This document shows, piece by piece, positions 54,559 through 63,345 of a stretch of 64,000 nt of DNA. The notes under the pieces are model-generated. The model saw only the letters and a list, made by a program, of their open reading frames with translations, searched no databases and was not told the DNA's origin. Both the position numbers and the translations under genes were made by a program. Numbering within the stretch: the first letter of the stretch is position 1; each line of letters starts with the position of its first letter. Origin of the DNA: Nocardia aurea (GTDB lineage: Bacteria; Actinomycetota; Actinomycetes; Mycobacteriales; Mycobacteriaceae); assembly GCF_003123685.1 (NCBI RefSeq), contig NZ_QCYJ01000103.1, positions 310,001-374,000 on the forward strand, in the 5' to 3' direction.

Positions 54559-55272
54559 TCAGTCGCTGTCGAGGATCGCCTCGAATCGTTCGTCCGCGCG
54601 ATCCAACTGATCGAGGATGAGCTGTTTGACGTGATCGGCCAGCGGTGTGTCCGGCCGGTTGACCAGGTCACGGTATATATCGGGCAGCGGTTGGTACTTG
54701 GTGGCCAGCCGTTCCATCGCCGGACCGGTCGCGTAGAGAATTCCGACGCCGTTATCGGTGAAATCGGAGAATTTCACGATCCGCGCCCACGGTGCCCGAT
54801 CGAGTTCCGCGGCGATATGTTCGCGATATTGTTCGTGCTTGTCCCGATCCGGGTCCGGGGTCGGATTCGTCACGGCCGCGACGATATCGGCGACACGGGT
54901 GCCGAAACGTTCGGCGAGCACCGCCAGCGCGGCGGCCTTCGGTTCGCCCGGTTGTTCCCCCGCCAATTCCCGCGGGTGGTCCTCGACCGAGTCGTGCAGC
55001 AGGCCCGCCACGACCAGATCGGGATCGCGGACCTCATAGTGGCTGATGATCCGAATCGCCACCCGCAGTAGATGACTCAGATACGGCTCGCGGCCGTAGC
55101 GATCGTCGCGATGCAGGTCGGCGGCCAATTCCAGGGCGTCGACGACCCGATCGGCATCCGGAAGTTCCGCGATTTCGAGCAGAAGTCGTTCTCGCAGCCC
55201 CGCTTCGCCGTAGACCTCGCTGATCGTATGCAGCGGCATCACGGCCAAGACCCCCGCCCCTGGATTGCTCAT
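54559..55272 (-). CDS. single-domain HD hydrolase of the RelA/SpoT type
   Basis: This 237-residue protein has an HD domain with H67, H93-D94 and E97-D98 (LLHDSVEDH), then VADIVAAVTN and a KFSD motif, in the order seen in the hydrolase domain of RelA/SpoT proteins. No synthetase, TGS or ACT domain follows, so it resembles a stand-alone small alarmone hydrolase. The presence of the ED pair fits (p)ppGpp cleavage, but substrate is not proven. It is convergent with the TetR gene, 8 bases apart. Confidence 0.75.
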   Translation of the reverse strand: MSNPGAGVLAVMPLHTISEVYGEAGLRERLLLEIAELPDADRVVDALELAADLHRDDRYGREPYLSHLLRVAIRIISHYEVRDPDLVVAGLLHDSVEDHPRELAGEQPGEPKAAALAVLAERFGTRVADIVAAVTNPTPDPDRDKHEQYREHIAAELDRAPWARIVKFSDFTDNGVGILYATGPAMERLATKYQPLPDIYRDLVNRPDTPLADHVKQLILDQLDRADERFEAILDSD

Positions 55273-55416
55273 ACAGCCAATCTATCCGGGTGCGCGCTCG
55301 CGCGCTGTGCGGCGGGACACCCCGGCCACCGCCGGTCGGCGACGGAAAATGCGTTGCCGAACCGAGTTCGTCCGTGGTCTCCTGTCTTTCACAGCGAGCC
55401 GAAACGGAGGATTATC

Positions 55417-56319
55417 GTGGCCGCGCAACAGAAACGGCCGCGTCACGGTTCGGCCGATAGCGACATACTGAAATTGCACCGTCGCACGATGGTGCTCGAC
55501 GGCCGTGTGTTCACGGTGCTCACACTGCGTCCCGGTGACGATTTCCGCTTCGCCACCAATCGTTACCACGACACCTGGCACGTGCTGTCGGACTGGCGCG
55601 GCGCGCGGGTGTCCGCGCGGTTGCTGTGGGGTCTGTCCTACCAGCGTCGGCCCGGCACCCTGGTCGTCATCGATCCGGCGCATCTGGACCCGAACCCGTT
55701 CGACGCGGCCCCGTCCGATCCGATCGTTCTGGTGCCGTCGGATCTCACCGTGTTCACCGCGGCCGCCGCCGCCGCGTTGCGCGCCCGGTTGCCGTTGCGC
55801 GACCGCTCGCAGGGCACGGTCGGCTGGCAGACTTTCGGCCTGAAACCCGCACTCGCGCGGCGACGTGCGTGGGATTCGGGTGGATCCGGCACGGCCGCAT
55901 CGCATTACGTGGCGAAACCGGTCGGCTGGACCCGGATCGACCGGGTCGGCGGCACCCTCGCGATCTACGGCGGGCCGGATCAGCTGCGGGAGTGGGCGAT
56001 CGATCTCGAGCGGCTCGGTGAATACGCCCGCGACGGTATGGACTACCTGTACCTGGACTACCCGAAAGTCGACGGGGAGGTCCAGATCTTCCGGCAGTAC
56101 CGCAGGGAGGTGAGTGTCGCCCGGCAGGCGCGGGCGGAGGTCACCGCCCGGTTGCGGGATTCACGAGTGAACTCGGCACCGCGTCACCGGCGGCGCTCGC
56201 CCGCGGCGGGCGGTGGGCCGGTCGTCGCGCCCGCCGATCTCGAACAGGCCATCCACGCGCACGCCGTCACCGTCCGTCGTCGCCGGAATCCCGCACCGAT
56301 TCGGGCTGTGGACAGTTGA
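55417..56319 (+). CDS. hypothetical basic protein
   Basis: This 300-residue protein has no signal peptide or membrane segment. It is mixed alpha/beta with motifs RYHDTWHVLSDWRGARVSARLLW and YLYLDYPKVDGEVQIFRQYR, and an Arg-rich C-terminus. No family is recognised. The GTG at 55417 has GGAGG eight bases upstream, which is strong support for this start over the longer frame to 55072. It is convergent with the AlkB gene. Confidence 0.6.
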   Translation: MAAQQKRPRHGSADSDILKLHRRTMVLDGRVFTVLTLRPGDDFRFATNRYHDTWHVLSDWRGARVSARLLWGLSYQRRPGTLVVIDPAHLDPNPFDAAPSDPIVLVPSDLTVFTAAAAAALRARLPLRDRSQGTVGWQTFGLKPALARRRAWDSGGSGTAASHYVAKPVGWTRIDRVGGTLAIYGGPDQLREWAIDLERLGEYARDGMDYLYLDYPKVDGEVQIFRQYRREVSVARQARAEVTARLRDSRVNSAPRHRRRSPAAGGGPVVAPADLEQAIHAHAVTVRRRRNPAPIRAVDS

Positions 56320-56366
56320 CCGTCGAGCGCACCTGCTCGGCTTTCGGGAAGCCCGCCGACCCAGGT

Positions 56367-56993
56367 TCAGCGCACGCCGCGCGGACGGAACTGGATGCTG
56401 ATTCTGGGCCCGGTCGGCCTGCGCGATTTCGGGACCGCGTGTTCCCAGGTCCGCTGACACGATCCGCCCATCACCAGCAGATCTCCGTGGCCCACGTGGT
56501 ACCGGATACTCGCGCCGCCCCCGCGTGGACGCAACAGCAGTGCCCGCGCGGCGCCCACCGACAGGATCGCGACCATGGTGTCGTCGGTCGCGCCCCGGCC
56601 GACGGTGTCGCCGTGCCAGGCCACGCTGTCGTGCCCGTCGCGGTAGTAGCACAGGCCGGCCGTGCGGAACGGTTCGCCGAGTTCGTCGCGATAGTGCGCG
56701 CTCAGCGCCGTGCGCGCCCGCTCCAACGCCGGATCGGGCAGCGCGTCGCTCTCGTCGTAGAAGCGCGTCAGTCGCGGCACGTCCACGACCCGGTCGTACA
56801 TCGGCCTGCGCTCCGACTGCCACGGCACCTCGGCCGCGAGCCGTTCGAAGAGTTCGTCCGCCCCGGTCATCCAGCCCGGCAGCACATCGACCCACGCGCC
56901 CGCGCCGAGCGACGTGCGGCGAATTCCCTCCAGCGGACCGAGTTCGATCTCACCGAATCCGTCGAGCAGTGAACCCTGTAGTGGCGTCGACAT
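56367..56993 (-). CDS. alkB: AlkB-like 2-oxoglutarate/Fe(II) dioxygenase
   Basis: This 208-residue protein has the Fe-binding H-x-D in WHGDTVG, a distal His in TWEHAVPK and the 2-oxoglutarate-binding R in PRISIQFR, matching AlkB DNA/RNA demethylases. The N-terminal half holds the nucleotide-recognition lid. It would repair alkylated bases. The ATG at 56993 is the only good start. No Ada-type gene is nearby; 90 bases separate it from the TetR gene. Confidence 0.85.
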   Translation of the reverse strand: MSTPLQGSLLDGFGEIELGPLEGIRRTSLGAGAWVDVLPGWMTGADELFERLAAEVPWQSERRPMYDRVVDVPRLTRFYDESDALPDPALERARTALSAHYRDELGEPFRTAGLCYYRDGHDSVAWHGDTVGRGATDDTMVAILSVGAARALLLRPRGGGASIRYHVGHGDLLVMGGSCQRTWEHAVPKSRRPTGPRISIQFRPRGVR

Positions 56994-57083
56994 GGCGTCG
57001 AATGTACGCCCGATCGAACGTATGTGCTAGCGGAATTCGGACCGTGGTGTCGCGGACGTACCGGTCCCCGCGGTGCGCGGGAG

Positions 57084-57635
57084 CTACCCGTCGATGATGT
57101 CGAGTGCGATCCGGGTGGCGGCGGCGTGCGATTGCTCCTCGGTCAGCTCCAGATCGCCCATCATCGCCAGGCTCCAACTGATGGCGAGCAGCGCCTGGCG
57201 CGCGTGGAAGACCGCCATCGGGTCGCGATCGGGAGCGGTCATCGAATCGGCGAGGGTGCGAAACTGGTAGCGCAGACTCGTACCGAATCCGAGCTCTCGG
57301 AAAGCGGGCTGATTCTCGTGCCAGAACCGCACCATGTCCCGTCCGAGACCGTGTAGCAGATCGCTGTAGCGGATCAGGATTTCGCGGGCCCGTTCGCGAC
57401 CCTCGGGTGCGGTCGCGGCCCATTCGACGATGTCGTCGACGCCGCGGCGCAGGTCTTCCGACAGGCTGGCGACGATATCTTCCTTGGTTCGGAAGTGGTA
57501 GTACAGCGCGGCTTTGGTGACCCCGAGGCGTTCGGCGATCTCGCGCAGCGAGGTCTTGTCGTAGCCGCGTTCGGTGAACAGTTCCATGGCGACGGTCCGA
57601 ATCCGCTCACGCGTGTCGCTGCGACGTCCGTCCAT
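57084..57635 (-). CDS. TetR/AcrR-family regulator
   Basis: This 183-residue regulator has a canonical N-terminal HTH (TSLREIAERLGVTKAALYYHFRTKEDI, key span) and a C-terminal helical domain. The ATG at 57635 is divergent from a methyltransferase gene. A pair of 16-bp near-identical repeats in the intergenic region is probably its operator, giving auto-regulation and control of the methyltransferase. Confidence 0.87.
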   Translation of the reverse strand: MDGRRSDTRERIRTVAMELFTERGYDKTSLREIAERLGVTKAALYYHFRTKEDIVASLSEDLRRGVDDIVEWAATAPEGRERAREILIRYSDLLHGLGRDMVRFWHENQPAFRELGFGTSLRYQFRTLADSMTAPDRDPMAVFHARQALLAISWSLAMMGDLELTEEQSHAAATRIALDIIDG

Positions 57636-57651
57636 GGATCCCTCCGTTCTG

Positions 57652-57716
57652 CTTGACGACCGGCAAGCAGAAGCCTAGCTTCGGCGAAGGGCGAAAATAC
57701 CTAGTCGGTCGACAAG
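57652..57716. promoter_or_regulatory. two inverted copies of a 16-bp operator-like repeat
   Basis: CTTGACGACCGGCAAG (57652-57667, plus strand) and CTTGTCGACCGACTAG (57701-57716, minus strand) match at 13 of 16 positions. They lie in the divergent region between the TetR and methyltransferase genes and are likely TetR sites. Confidence 0.6.
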
Positions 57717-57734
57717 TTAAATCGAGGAGGATTC

Positions 57735-58583
57735 GTGGCCGAAGAGCAGGTGCCGATGGCGGGGGTGGCGATGACGGCCGTCGGCGTCGCGGTCATCCGC
57801 GCGACGGAATCCGAACGCGCCGACCGCCTCTACGACGATCCGCTGGCGCGAGATTTCGTCGCCGCCGCCCGGCTCGGCTTCGAGGGCACCGAGGACGGAC
57901 GGGCGCGGTGGGCGCGGGTCGAGGCGCTCGCCGCGAAATTCTTCGACGGCCGATCGCTGACCGTGCGGGTCATCGATGACGAGATCGTCCGGGCGGTGGA
58001 CAACGGATGTTCGCAGTTGGTGCTGTTCGGCGCCGGATTGGACACCCGCGCCTACCGGATGGCGCTGCCGGCGCGGGTGCGGTTGTTCGAGATCGACCTG
58101 CCCGAGCTGTTCGCCTTCAAGGAACCGATTCTCGCGGCGGCGGGCGCGACCGCGACCTGTGCGCGGCAGGTCGTCGCCGCCGATCTCCGCGCGGACTGGG
58201 TGTCGGCGTTGGTCGCTTCGGGCTACCGCGCCGATCTGCCCGCGCATTGGGTCGACGAGGGGGTGCTCGACTACCTCCCGCACGCCGACGCGCTGCGCCT
58301 TGCCGAGTGGATGACCGAAATATCCGCCCCCGCGAGCAGTTTCGCCCTCGGGCGGTTCGATGTGGCGCCGCAGCGCGAGCGATACGCCGAACTCGGACGG
58401 TTGGTGGGAGCGACGGCTTCCGCCGATCGGCGTGGACTGGGACCGGACGGCGAACGTTGGCTGGCCGAACACGGTTGGCGCACCCGCTTTCATCCCTGGG
58501 ACGATCTCGTCGAGTCGTTCGGCCGACCGGAAATGGCGGGCGGGTCGGCGGCCGGTCTCGTACGAGCGGTGCGCCTGCCGTAG
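57735..58583 (+). CDS. SAM-dependent methyltransferase, TIGR00027/LCMT-like family
   Basis: This 282-residue putative O-methyltransferase has the pattern of the actinobacterial TIGR00027 family: an N-terminal TAVGVAVIRATESERADRLYDDPLA, the SAM-binding VLFGAGLDTRAYRM, E-x-D in FEIDLPELFAFKE, and HWVDEGVLDYLP. The substrate is unknown. The GTG at 57735 has GAGGAGG directly upstream. Likely controlled by the divergent TetR. Confidence 0.88.
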   Translation: MAEEQVPMAGVAMTAVGVAVIRATESERADRLYDDPLARDFVAAARLGFEGTEDGRARWARVEALAAKFFDGRSLTVRVIDDEIVRAVDNGCSQLVLFGAGLDTRAYRMALPARVRLFEIDLPELFAFKEPILAAAGATATCARQVVAADLRADWVSALVASGYRADLPAHWVDEGVLDYLPHADALRLAEWMTEISAPASSFALGRFDVAPQRERYAELGRLVGATASADRRGLGPDGERWLAEHGWRTRFHPWDDLVESFGRPEMAGGSAAGLVRAVRLP

Positions 58584-58692
58584 TGCTCGGGGTGCCGGCG
58601 TGGTCGAGCTCACAGGCCGTGCGTGGCGGGGCTCACAGGGGGATACCGCTGGTGGGAGGGCGCTGTCGGGCGCTGTTAGGCTGCTAGCCGTA

Positions 58693-58736
58693 AGACATCC
58701 TTTAACGGACCGTCCGGTGAGGCGGGGAAGGAGGTC
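58693..58736 (+). promoter_or_regulatory. PyrR-binding RNA element in the pyr leader
   Basis: The leader contains TTTAAC, then GTCCGGTGAGGCGGGGAAGG, close to the actinobacterial PyrR-binding loop pattern (GTCC-x-G-x-GAGGC). The strong ribosome site GGAAGGAGG (58726-58733) is part of the same element. Binding of PyrR with UMP should hide the ribosome site, giving translational repression of pyrR and the coupled operon. A TAGGCT -10 candidate lies at 58677-58682. Confidence 0.7.
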
Positions 58737-58739
58737 GGC

Positions 58740-59375
58740 ATGGCTGTGCCCGGAGATCGGGTCGCCAAGTCCGGCGGTGCCGAGGTATCGCAGCGGCACG
58801 CACCCGAGTGGGTACAGGCGGGGCGCGAGCTGTTGTCGGCCTCCGATGTGAGCCGGACCATCGCGCGGATCGCGCACCAGATCATCGAGAAGACCGCGCT
58901 CGACTCGGGGGAGACCGGCGCGGCGCGCGTGGTGTTGATCGGTATTCCGACCCGAGGCACCACCCTGGCCGCGCGGCTGACCGAGAAGATCGAGGAGTTC
59001 TCCGGGGTCAGGCCCGCGCTGGGATCACTCGACATCACCCTCTACCGCGACGATCTGCGCAGCCGTCCACACCGTCCGCTGGAACGCACCTCCGTTCCCG
59101 ACGGCGGTATCGAGGACGCGCTCGTCGTCCTGGTCGACGACGTACTGTTCTCCGGGCGCACCGTGCGCTCCGCGCTGGACGGACTCCGGGATCTCGGCAG
59201 GCCGCGCGCGGTCCAACTCGCGGTGCTGATCGACCGGGGACATCGCGAACTGCCGATCCGCGCCGATTTCGTCGGGAAGAACGTGCCGACCTCGCGGTCG
59301 GAGGACATCGCGGTACTGCTCACCGAACACGACGGCCGCGACGGCGTCTATCTGCGCCAAGAGGAGGCACAGTGA
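58740..59375 (+). CDS. pyrR: pyr operon regulator and uracil phosphoribosyltransferase PyrR
   Basis: This 211-residue type I phosphoribosyltransferase-fold protein has the PRPP loop VVLVDDVLFSGRTVRSAL and the GIPTRGTTLA motif. It binds pyr mRNA with UMP and lowers operon expression, with some uracil phosphoribosyltransferase activity. An N-terminal extension of about 25 residues precedes the core. ATG 58740 follows the PyrR RNA element. Its stop overlaps the pyrB GTG (GTGA). Confidence 0.93.
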   Translation: MAVPGDRVAKSGGAEVSQRHAPEWVQAGRELLSASDVSRTIARIAHQIIEKTALDSGETGAARVVLIGIPTRGTTLAARLTEKIEEFSGVRPALGSLDITLYRDDLRSRPHRPLERTSVPDGGIEDALVVLVDDVLFSGRTVRSALDGLRDLGRPRAVQLAVLIDRGHRELPIRADFVGKNVPTSRSEDIAVLLTEHDGRDGVYLRQEEAQ

Positions 59376-60331
59376 GGCATCTGCTGACCGTCGCCGATCT
59401 GGATCGCGACGCGGCCACCGAAATGCTGGACGAGGCGGAACGATTCGAGCAGGCGCTGCTCGGGCGCGAAGTGCACAAACTTCCGACGCTGCGCGGACGC
59501 ACCGTGATGACGGTCTTCTACGAGAACTCGACCCGCACCCGCGTCTCCTTCGAGGTCGCGGGCAAGTGGATGAGCGCCGATGTCATCAATGTCAGCGCGA
59601 GCAGTTCGTCGGTGTCCAAGGGCGAATCGCTGCGCGACACCGCGCTGACCCTGCACGCCGCGGGCGCCGACGCGCTCATCGTCCGACATCCCGCCTCCGG
59701 CGCGGCGCATCAGATCGCGCGCTGGATGGACAGCTGGGCCGCGGCCGGGCGCGGAACCTCGCCCGCCGTCATCAACGCCGGTGACGGCACGCACGAACAT
59801 CCGACCCAGGCCCTGCTCGACGCGCTCACCCTGCGTCAGCGCCTCGGCGATATCGAGGGCAAGCGGGTCGTCATCGTCGGCGACATCCTGCACAGCCGGG
59901 TCGCGCGCTCGAACGTCTTCCTGCTCGCCACGCTCGGCGCCGAAGTGGTGCTCGTCGCGCCGCGCACGCTGCTCCCGGTCGGTGTCGAGGCCTGGCCCGC
60001 GCGGATCTCGCACGCGCTCGACGCCGAATTGGCCGGCGCGGACGCGGTGCTCATGCTGCGGGTCCAGGCCGAGCGGATGAACGGCGGTTTCTTCCCGTCG
60101 GCGCGCGAGTACGCGGTGACCTACGGACTGTCCGAGCGCAGACTCGGACTGCTCGACGAGCACGCGGTCGTGCTGCACCCCGGCCCGATGCTGCGCGGCA
60201 TGGAAATCGCCTCGGCCGTGGCGGATTCGCCGAAGGCCGCGATCCTGCAACAGGTGACCAACGGCGTGCACATGCGGATGGCGGTGCTGTTCCGGCTGCT
60301 GGTCGGCACCCAGGAGGCGGTCGCGGTATGA
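59372..60331 (+). CDS. pyrB: aspartate carbamoyltransferase, catalytic chain
   Basis: This 319-residue enzyme forms carbamoyl aspartate, the second step of UMP synthesis. The carbamoyl-phosphate loop is ENSTRTRVSFE, followed by the SxxxGESL-type loop, HPASGAAHQ and DGTHEHPTQALLD. The GTG at 59372 overlaps the pyrR end. The frame extends upstream to 58808 as shadow of pyrR. Its stop overlaps the start of an 18-codon micro-ORF that leads to pyrC. Confidence 0.94.
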   Translation: MRHLLTVADLDRDAATEMLDEAERFEQALLGREVHKLPTLRGRTVMTVFYENSTRTRVSFEVAGKWMSADVINVSASSSSVSKGESLRDTALTLHAAGADALIVRHPASGAAHQIARWMDSWAAAGRGTSPAVINAGDGTHEHPTQALLDALTLRQRLGDIEGKRVVIVGDILHSRVARSNVFLLATLGAEVVLVAPRTLLPVGVEAWPARISHALDAELAGADAVLMLRVQAERMNGGFFPSAREYAVTYGLSERRLGLLDEHAVVLHPGPMLRGMEIASAVADSPKAAILQQVTNGVHMRMAVLFRLLVGTQEAVAV

Positions 60332-60384
60332 GCGCGGAGATTTGCATCGGCCACGAGATCCGGGCGGAAGGCGGCGCGGCATGA
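60328..60384 (+). CDS. bridging micro-ORF 4 (18 aa) between pyrB and pyrC
   Basis: The ATG at 60328 overlaps the pyrB stop (ATGA), and the TGA at 60382-60384 overlaps the pyrC ATG at 60381. It spans the 49-base gap exactly in the third frame. It looks like the bridges in the conjugation operon; no independent function is visible. Confidence 0.35.
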   Translation: MSAEICIGHEIRAEGGAA

Positions 60385-61682
60385 GCGAACTGTTGATCAA
60401 GGCCGCACGGCGCTACGGTGAGGGCGAACCGGTCGACGTGCTGGTGCGCGACGGTGTCATCGTCGAGATCGCGCCGCGGATCGCCGCGAGCGAGGCCGCC
60501 GAGATCGTCGACGCGACGGGACAGATCCTGCTGCCCGGCTTCGTCGACCTGCACACCCACCTGCGCGAACCCGGACGCGAGGACACCGAGACCATCGAAT
60601 CCGGTTCCGCCGCGGCCGCTCTCGGCGGATACACCGCGGTGTTCGCGATGGCCAACACCAATCCGGTCGCGGATTCGGTGGTCGTCACCGATCACGTGTG
60701 GCGGCGCGGCAGGGAAGTCGGCCTGGTCGACGTCTATCCGGTGGGCGCGGTCACCGTCGGTCTCGCCGGAAAGCAGCTCGCGGAAATGGGCACCATGGCC
60801 GCCGGAGTCGGCGCGGTGCGCATGTTCTCCGACGACGGCCACTGCGTCTACGACCCGCTGATCATGCGCCGGGCGCTGGAATACGCGAACTCGCTCGGCG
60901 TGCTGATCGCCCAGCACGCCGAGGAGCCACGGCTGACCGAAGGCGCGGTGGCGCACGAGGGTCCGACCGCGGCGCGCCTGGGCCTGGCCGGATGGCCGCG
61001 CGCCGCCGAGGAATCCATCGTCGCCCGTGACGCGCTGCTCGCCCGTGACGCGGGCGCCCGCGTGCACATCTGCCACGCGTCCACCGCGGGAACCGTCGAG
61101 CTGATCAAATGGGCCAAGGCCCAGGGGATTTCGATCACCGCCGAGGTCACCCCGCACCACCTGCTGCTCGACGACTCGCGCCTGGAGACCTACGACGCGG
61201 TCAACAAGGTGAATCCGCCGCTGCGCGAGGCCTCCGACGCCGCCGCGCTGCGGCAGGCGCTGGCCGACGGGGTGCTCGACTGTGTCGCGACCGATCATGC
61301 CCCGCACGCCGAGCAGGACAAATGCTGCGAGTTCGCGGCCGCGCGACCCGGCATGCTCGGTCTGGAGACGGCGCTGTCGATCATCGTGTCGACCATGGTC
61401 GAACCGGGTCTGCTCGACTGGCGCGGTGTGGCCAGGGTGATGAGCGAGCGGCCCGCGGCCATCGTCGGACTCGACGAACACGGCAGGCCGATCGAGGTGG
61501 GCGAACCGGCCAACCTCACGCTGGTCGATCCCGAGGCGAGTTGGACGGTGCGCGCCACCGAACTCGCCAGCATCTCGAACAACACGCCGTTCGAGGATAT
61601 GACGTTCCCCGCCAAGGTCACCACGACATTGCTGCGGGGTCGGATAACCGCCCGCGAGGGCAAAGCGGTGGGAGCTCCGTAA
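60381..61682 (+). CDS. pyrC: dihydroorotase
   Basis: This 433-residue type I dihydroorotase has metal ligands in VDLHTHLREPG, a Lys/Asp-loop near MFSDDG, HICHAST and ATDHAPHAEQDK. It cyclises carbamoyl aspartate to dihydroorotate. ATG 60381 was chosen because it gives MSELLIKAARRYGEG; an in-frame start at 60342 would overlap the micro-ORF. The stop (TAA) overlaps the next ATG (TAATG). Confidence 0.94.
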   Translation: MSELLIKAARRYGEGEPVDVLVRDGVIVEIAPRIAASEAAEIVDATGQILLPGFVDLHTHLREPGREDTETIESGSAAAALGGYTAVFAMANTNPVADSVVVTDHVWRRGREVGLVDVYPVGAVTVGLAGKQLAEMGTMAAGVGAVRMFSDDGHCVYDPLIMRRALEYANSLGVLIAQHAEEPRLTEGAVAHEGPTAARLGLAGWPRAAEESIVARDALLARDAGARVHICHASTAGTVELIKWAKAQGISITAEVTPHHLLLDDSRLETYDAVNKVNPPLREASDAAALRQALADGVLDCVATDHAPHAEQDKCCEFAAARPGMLGLETALSIIVSTMVEPGLLDWRGVARVMSERPAAIVGLDEHGRPIEVGEPANLTLVDPEASWTVRATELASISNNTPFEDMTFPAKVTTTLLRGRITAREGKAVGAP

Positions 61683-62179
61683 TGGAAAGAACACTGTGGG
61701 TGATCGGGACGCTGGCGTTCTTCGTCATCGGCGTCTCGCTGATGTACCGAGGGTGGCAGCGCCGCGCCGCGAGTCAGGCCGAACGGATCGGCGAACTGCC
61801 GACCGTGCCCGCCGAACTCGGGGCGCAGGTATTGGAGCCGACGACCGGTCTCTACCTGGGCAGCACCATCGCGCCCAGCTGGCAGGACCGGATAGCGGTG
61901 GGTGACCTGGGGTTCCGCGCAACAGCGGAACTGACCAGGTTCGAACGAGGGATCCTGCTGCAACGCGACGGGGCGGCGGTGATCTGGATTCCCGAGGAGT
62001 CCATCACCGCCGTGCGGACCGAACGCGGGCACGCGGGCAAAGTGATGACGCAAGATGGTGTGCTGGTAATTCGCTGGAAGCTGCCGACCGGAACCGAGAT
62101 AGATACCGGTTTCCGAGGTGACGACAAGACGGTGTACCCGGCGTGGGCCAGGACGATGACGGGAGATGAGCAAGGATGA
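61682..62179 (+). CDS. PH-like-domain membrane protein of the pyr operon
   Basis: This 165-residue protein has one N-terminal membrane helix (about residues 4-22), then a beta-rich PH-like domain with GLYLGSTIAPSWQDRIAVGDLGFRA. It is conserved between pyrC and carA in mycobacteria (Rv1382-like), which supports a link with the operon, but no activity is known. Both ends overlap their neighbours, so it is translated with the pyr genes. Confidence 0.82.
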   Translation: MERTLWVIGTLAFFVIGVSLMYRGWQRRAASQAERIGELPTVPAELGAQVLEPTTGLYLGSTIAPSWQDRIAVGDLGFRATAELTRFERGILLQRDGAAVIWIPEESITAVRTERGHAGKVMTQDGVLVIRWKLPTGTEIDTGFRGDDKTVYPAWARTMTGDEQG

Positions 62180-63345
62180 GTGCGGTATCGGGTAACGATT
62201 CGGCGGGGGGCGGTGGCCGGGCGACCGGCGGGCACGACGAAGCCGCGCTCGTGCTCGAGGACGGCCGGGTGTTCCGCGGCACCGCCTACGGCGCGGTGGG
62301 CGAGACGCTCGGCGAGGCGGTGTTCTGCACGGCGATGACCGGGTATCAGGAAACCCTGACCGACCCGAGCTACCACCGTCAGATCGTCGTGGCCGCCGCC
62401 CCGCAGATCGGCAACACCGGCTGGAACGACGAGGACGACGAATCCGGCAAGATCTGGGTCGCCGGTTACGTGGTCCGCGATCCGGCCCGCCGCGCCTCCA
62501 ACTGGCGCGCGACCGGAACCCTGCCCGAGGCGCTCCAGCGTCAGGACGTGGTCGGCATCGCGGGTGTCGACACCCGCGCCCTCGTGCGGCATCTGCGCAC
62601 CCGAGGTTCGATGAAGGCGGGCATCTTCTCCGGCGACGCCCTCGCGGGCACCGAGGAATTGCTGGCCAGAGTCAACGGCCAGCAGTCCATGCTCGGCGCC
62701 GATCTCGCCCGCGAGGTGAGCACGGATTCGGTCTACACCATCGAGCCCGCGGGTGATCATCGCTTCACCGTCGTCGCGGTCGATCTCGGCATCAAGACCA
62801 ACACCCCGCGCATGTTCGCCGAACGCGGGATGCGGGTGCACGTGGTGCCGTCGACAACCTCGATCGACCAGATACTCGAACTCGATCCGAACGGCGTCTT
62901 CCTGTCCAACGGCCCGGGCGACCCGGCCACCCAGGACGGCGCGGTCGCGCTGACCCGCGGCGTGCTGGAGAAGGGGCTGCCGCTGTTCGGCATCTGCTTC
63001 GGCAATCAGATCCTGGGCCGCGCGCTCGGGCGCAGCACCTACAAGATGAAATTCGGCCACCGCGGCATCAACATCCCGGTCGTCGAGCACGAGACCGGAC
63101 GCATCTCGATCACCGCGCAGAACCACGGCTTCGCGCTGGAAGGTGAACAGGGCGAACGTTTCGACACCCCGTTCGGCAAGGCCGAGGTCAGCCACATCTG
63201 CGCCAACGACGGCACCGTCGAGGGTGTGCGACTGGTGGACGGTCGCGCGTTCTCCGTGCAGTACCACCCGGAGGCCGCCGCCGGACCCCACGACGCCGCC
63301 TATCTCTTCGACCGTTTCGCCGGTCTCATGGAAGGAGCCTCCTGA
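62176..63345 (+). CDS. carA: carbamoyl-phosphate synthase, small (glutaminase) subunit
   Basis: This 389-residue subunit has the N-terminal CPSase S domain (GTAYGAVGETLGEAVFCTAMTGYQE, key span) and a class I glutamine amidotransferase with the nucleophile Cys in FGICFGNQI and the His-Glu pair in YHPEAAAG. It feeds ammonia to CarB. ATG 62176 overlaps the upstream stop (ATGA); the first 20 residues are Gly/Ala-rich. The stop overlaps the carB ATG (TGATG). Confidence 0.95.
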   Translation: MSAVSGNDSAGGGGRATGGHDEAALVLEDGRVFRGTAYGAVGETLGEAVFCTAMTGYQETLTDPSYHRQIVVAAAPQIGNTGWNDEDDESGKIWVAGYVVRDPARRASNWRATGTLPEALQRQDVVGIAGVDTRALVRHLRTRGSMKAGIFSGDALAGTEELLARVNGQQSMLGADLAREVSTDSVYTIEPAGDHRFTVVAVDLGIKTNTPRMFAERGMRVHVVPSTTSIDQILELDPNGVFLSNGPGDPATQDGAVALTRGVLEKGLPLFGICFGNQILGRALGRSTYKMKFGHRGINIPVVEHETGRISITAQNHGFALEGEQGERFDTPFGKAEVSHICANDGTVEGVRLVDGRAFSVQYHPEAAAGPHDAAYLFDRFAGLMEGAS

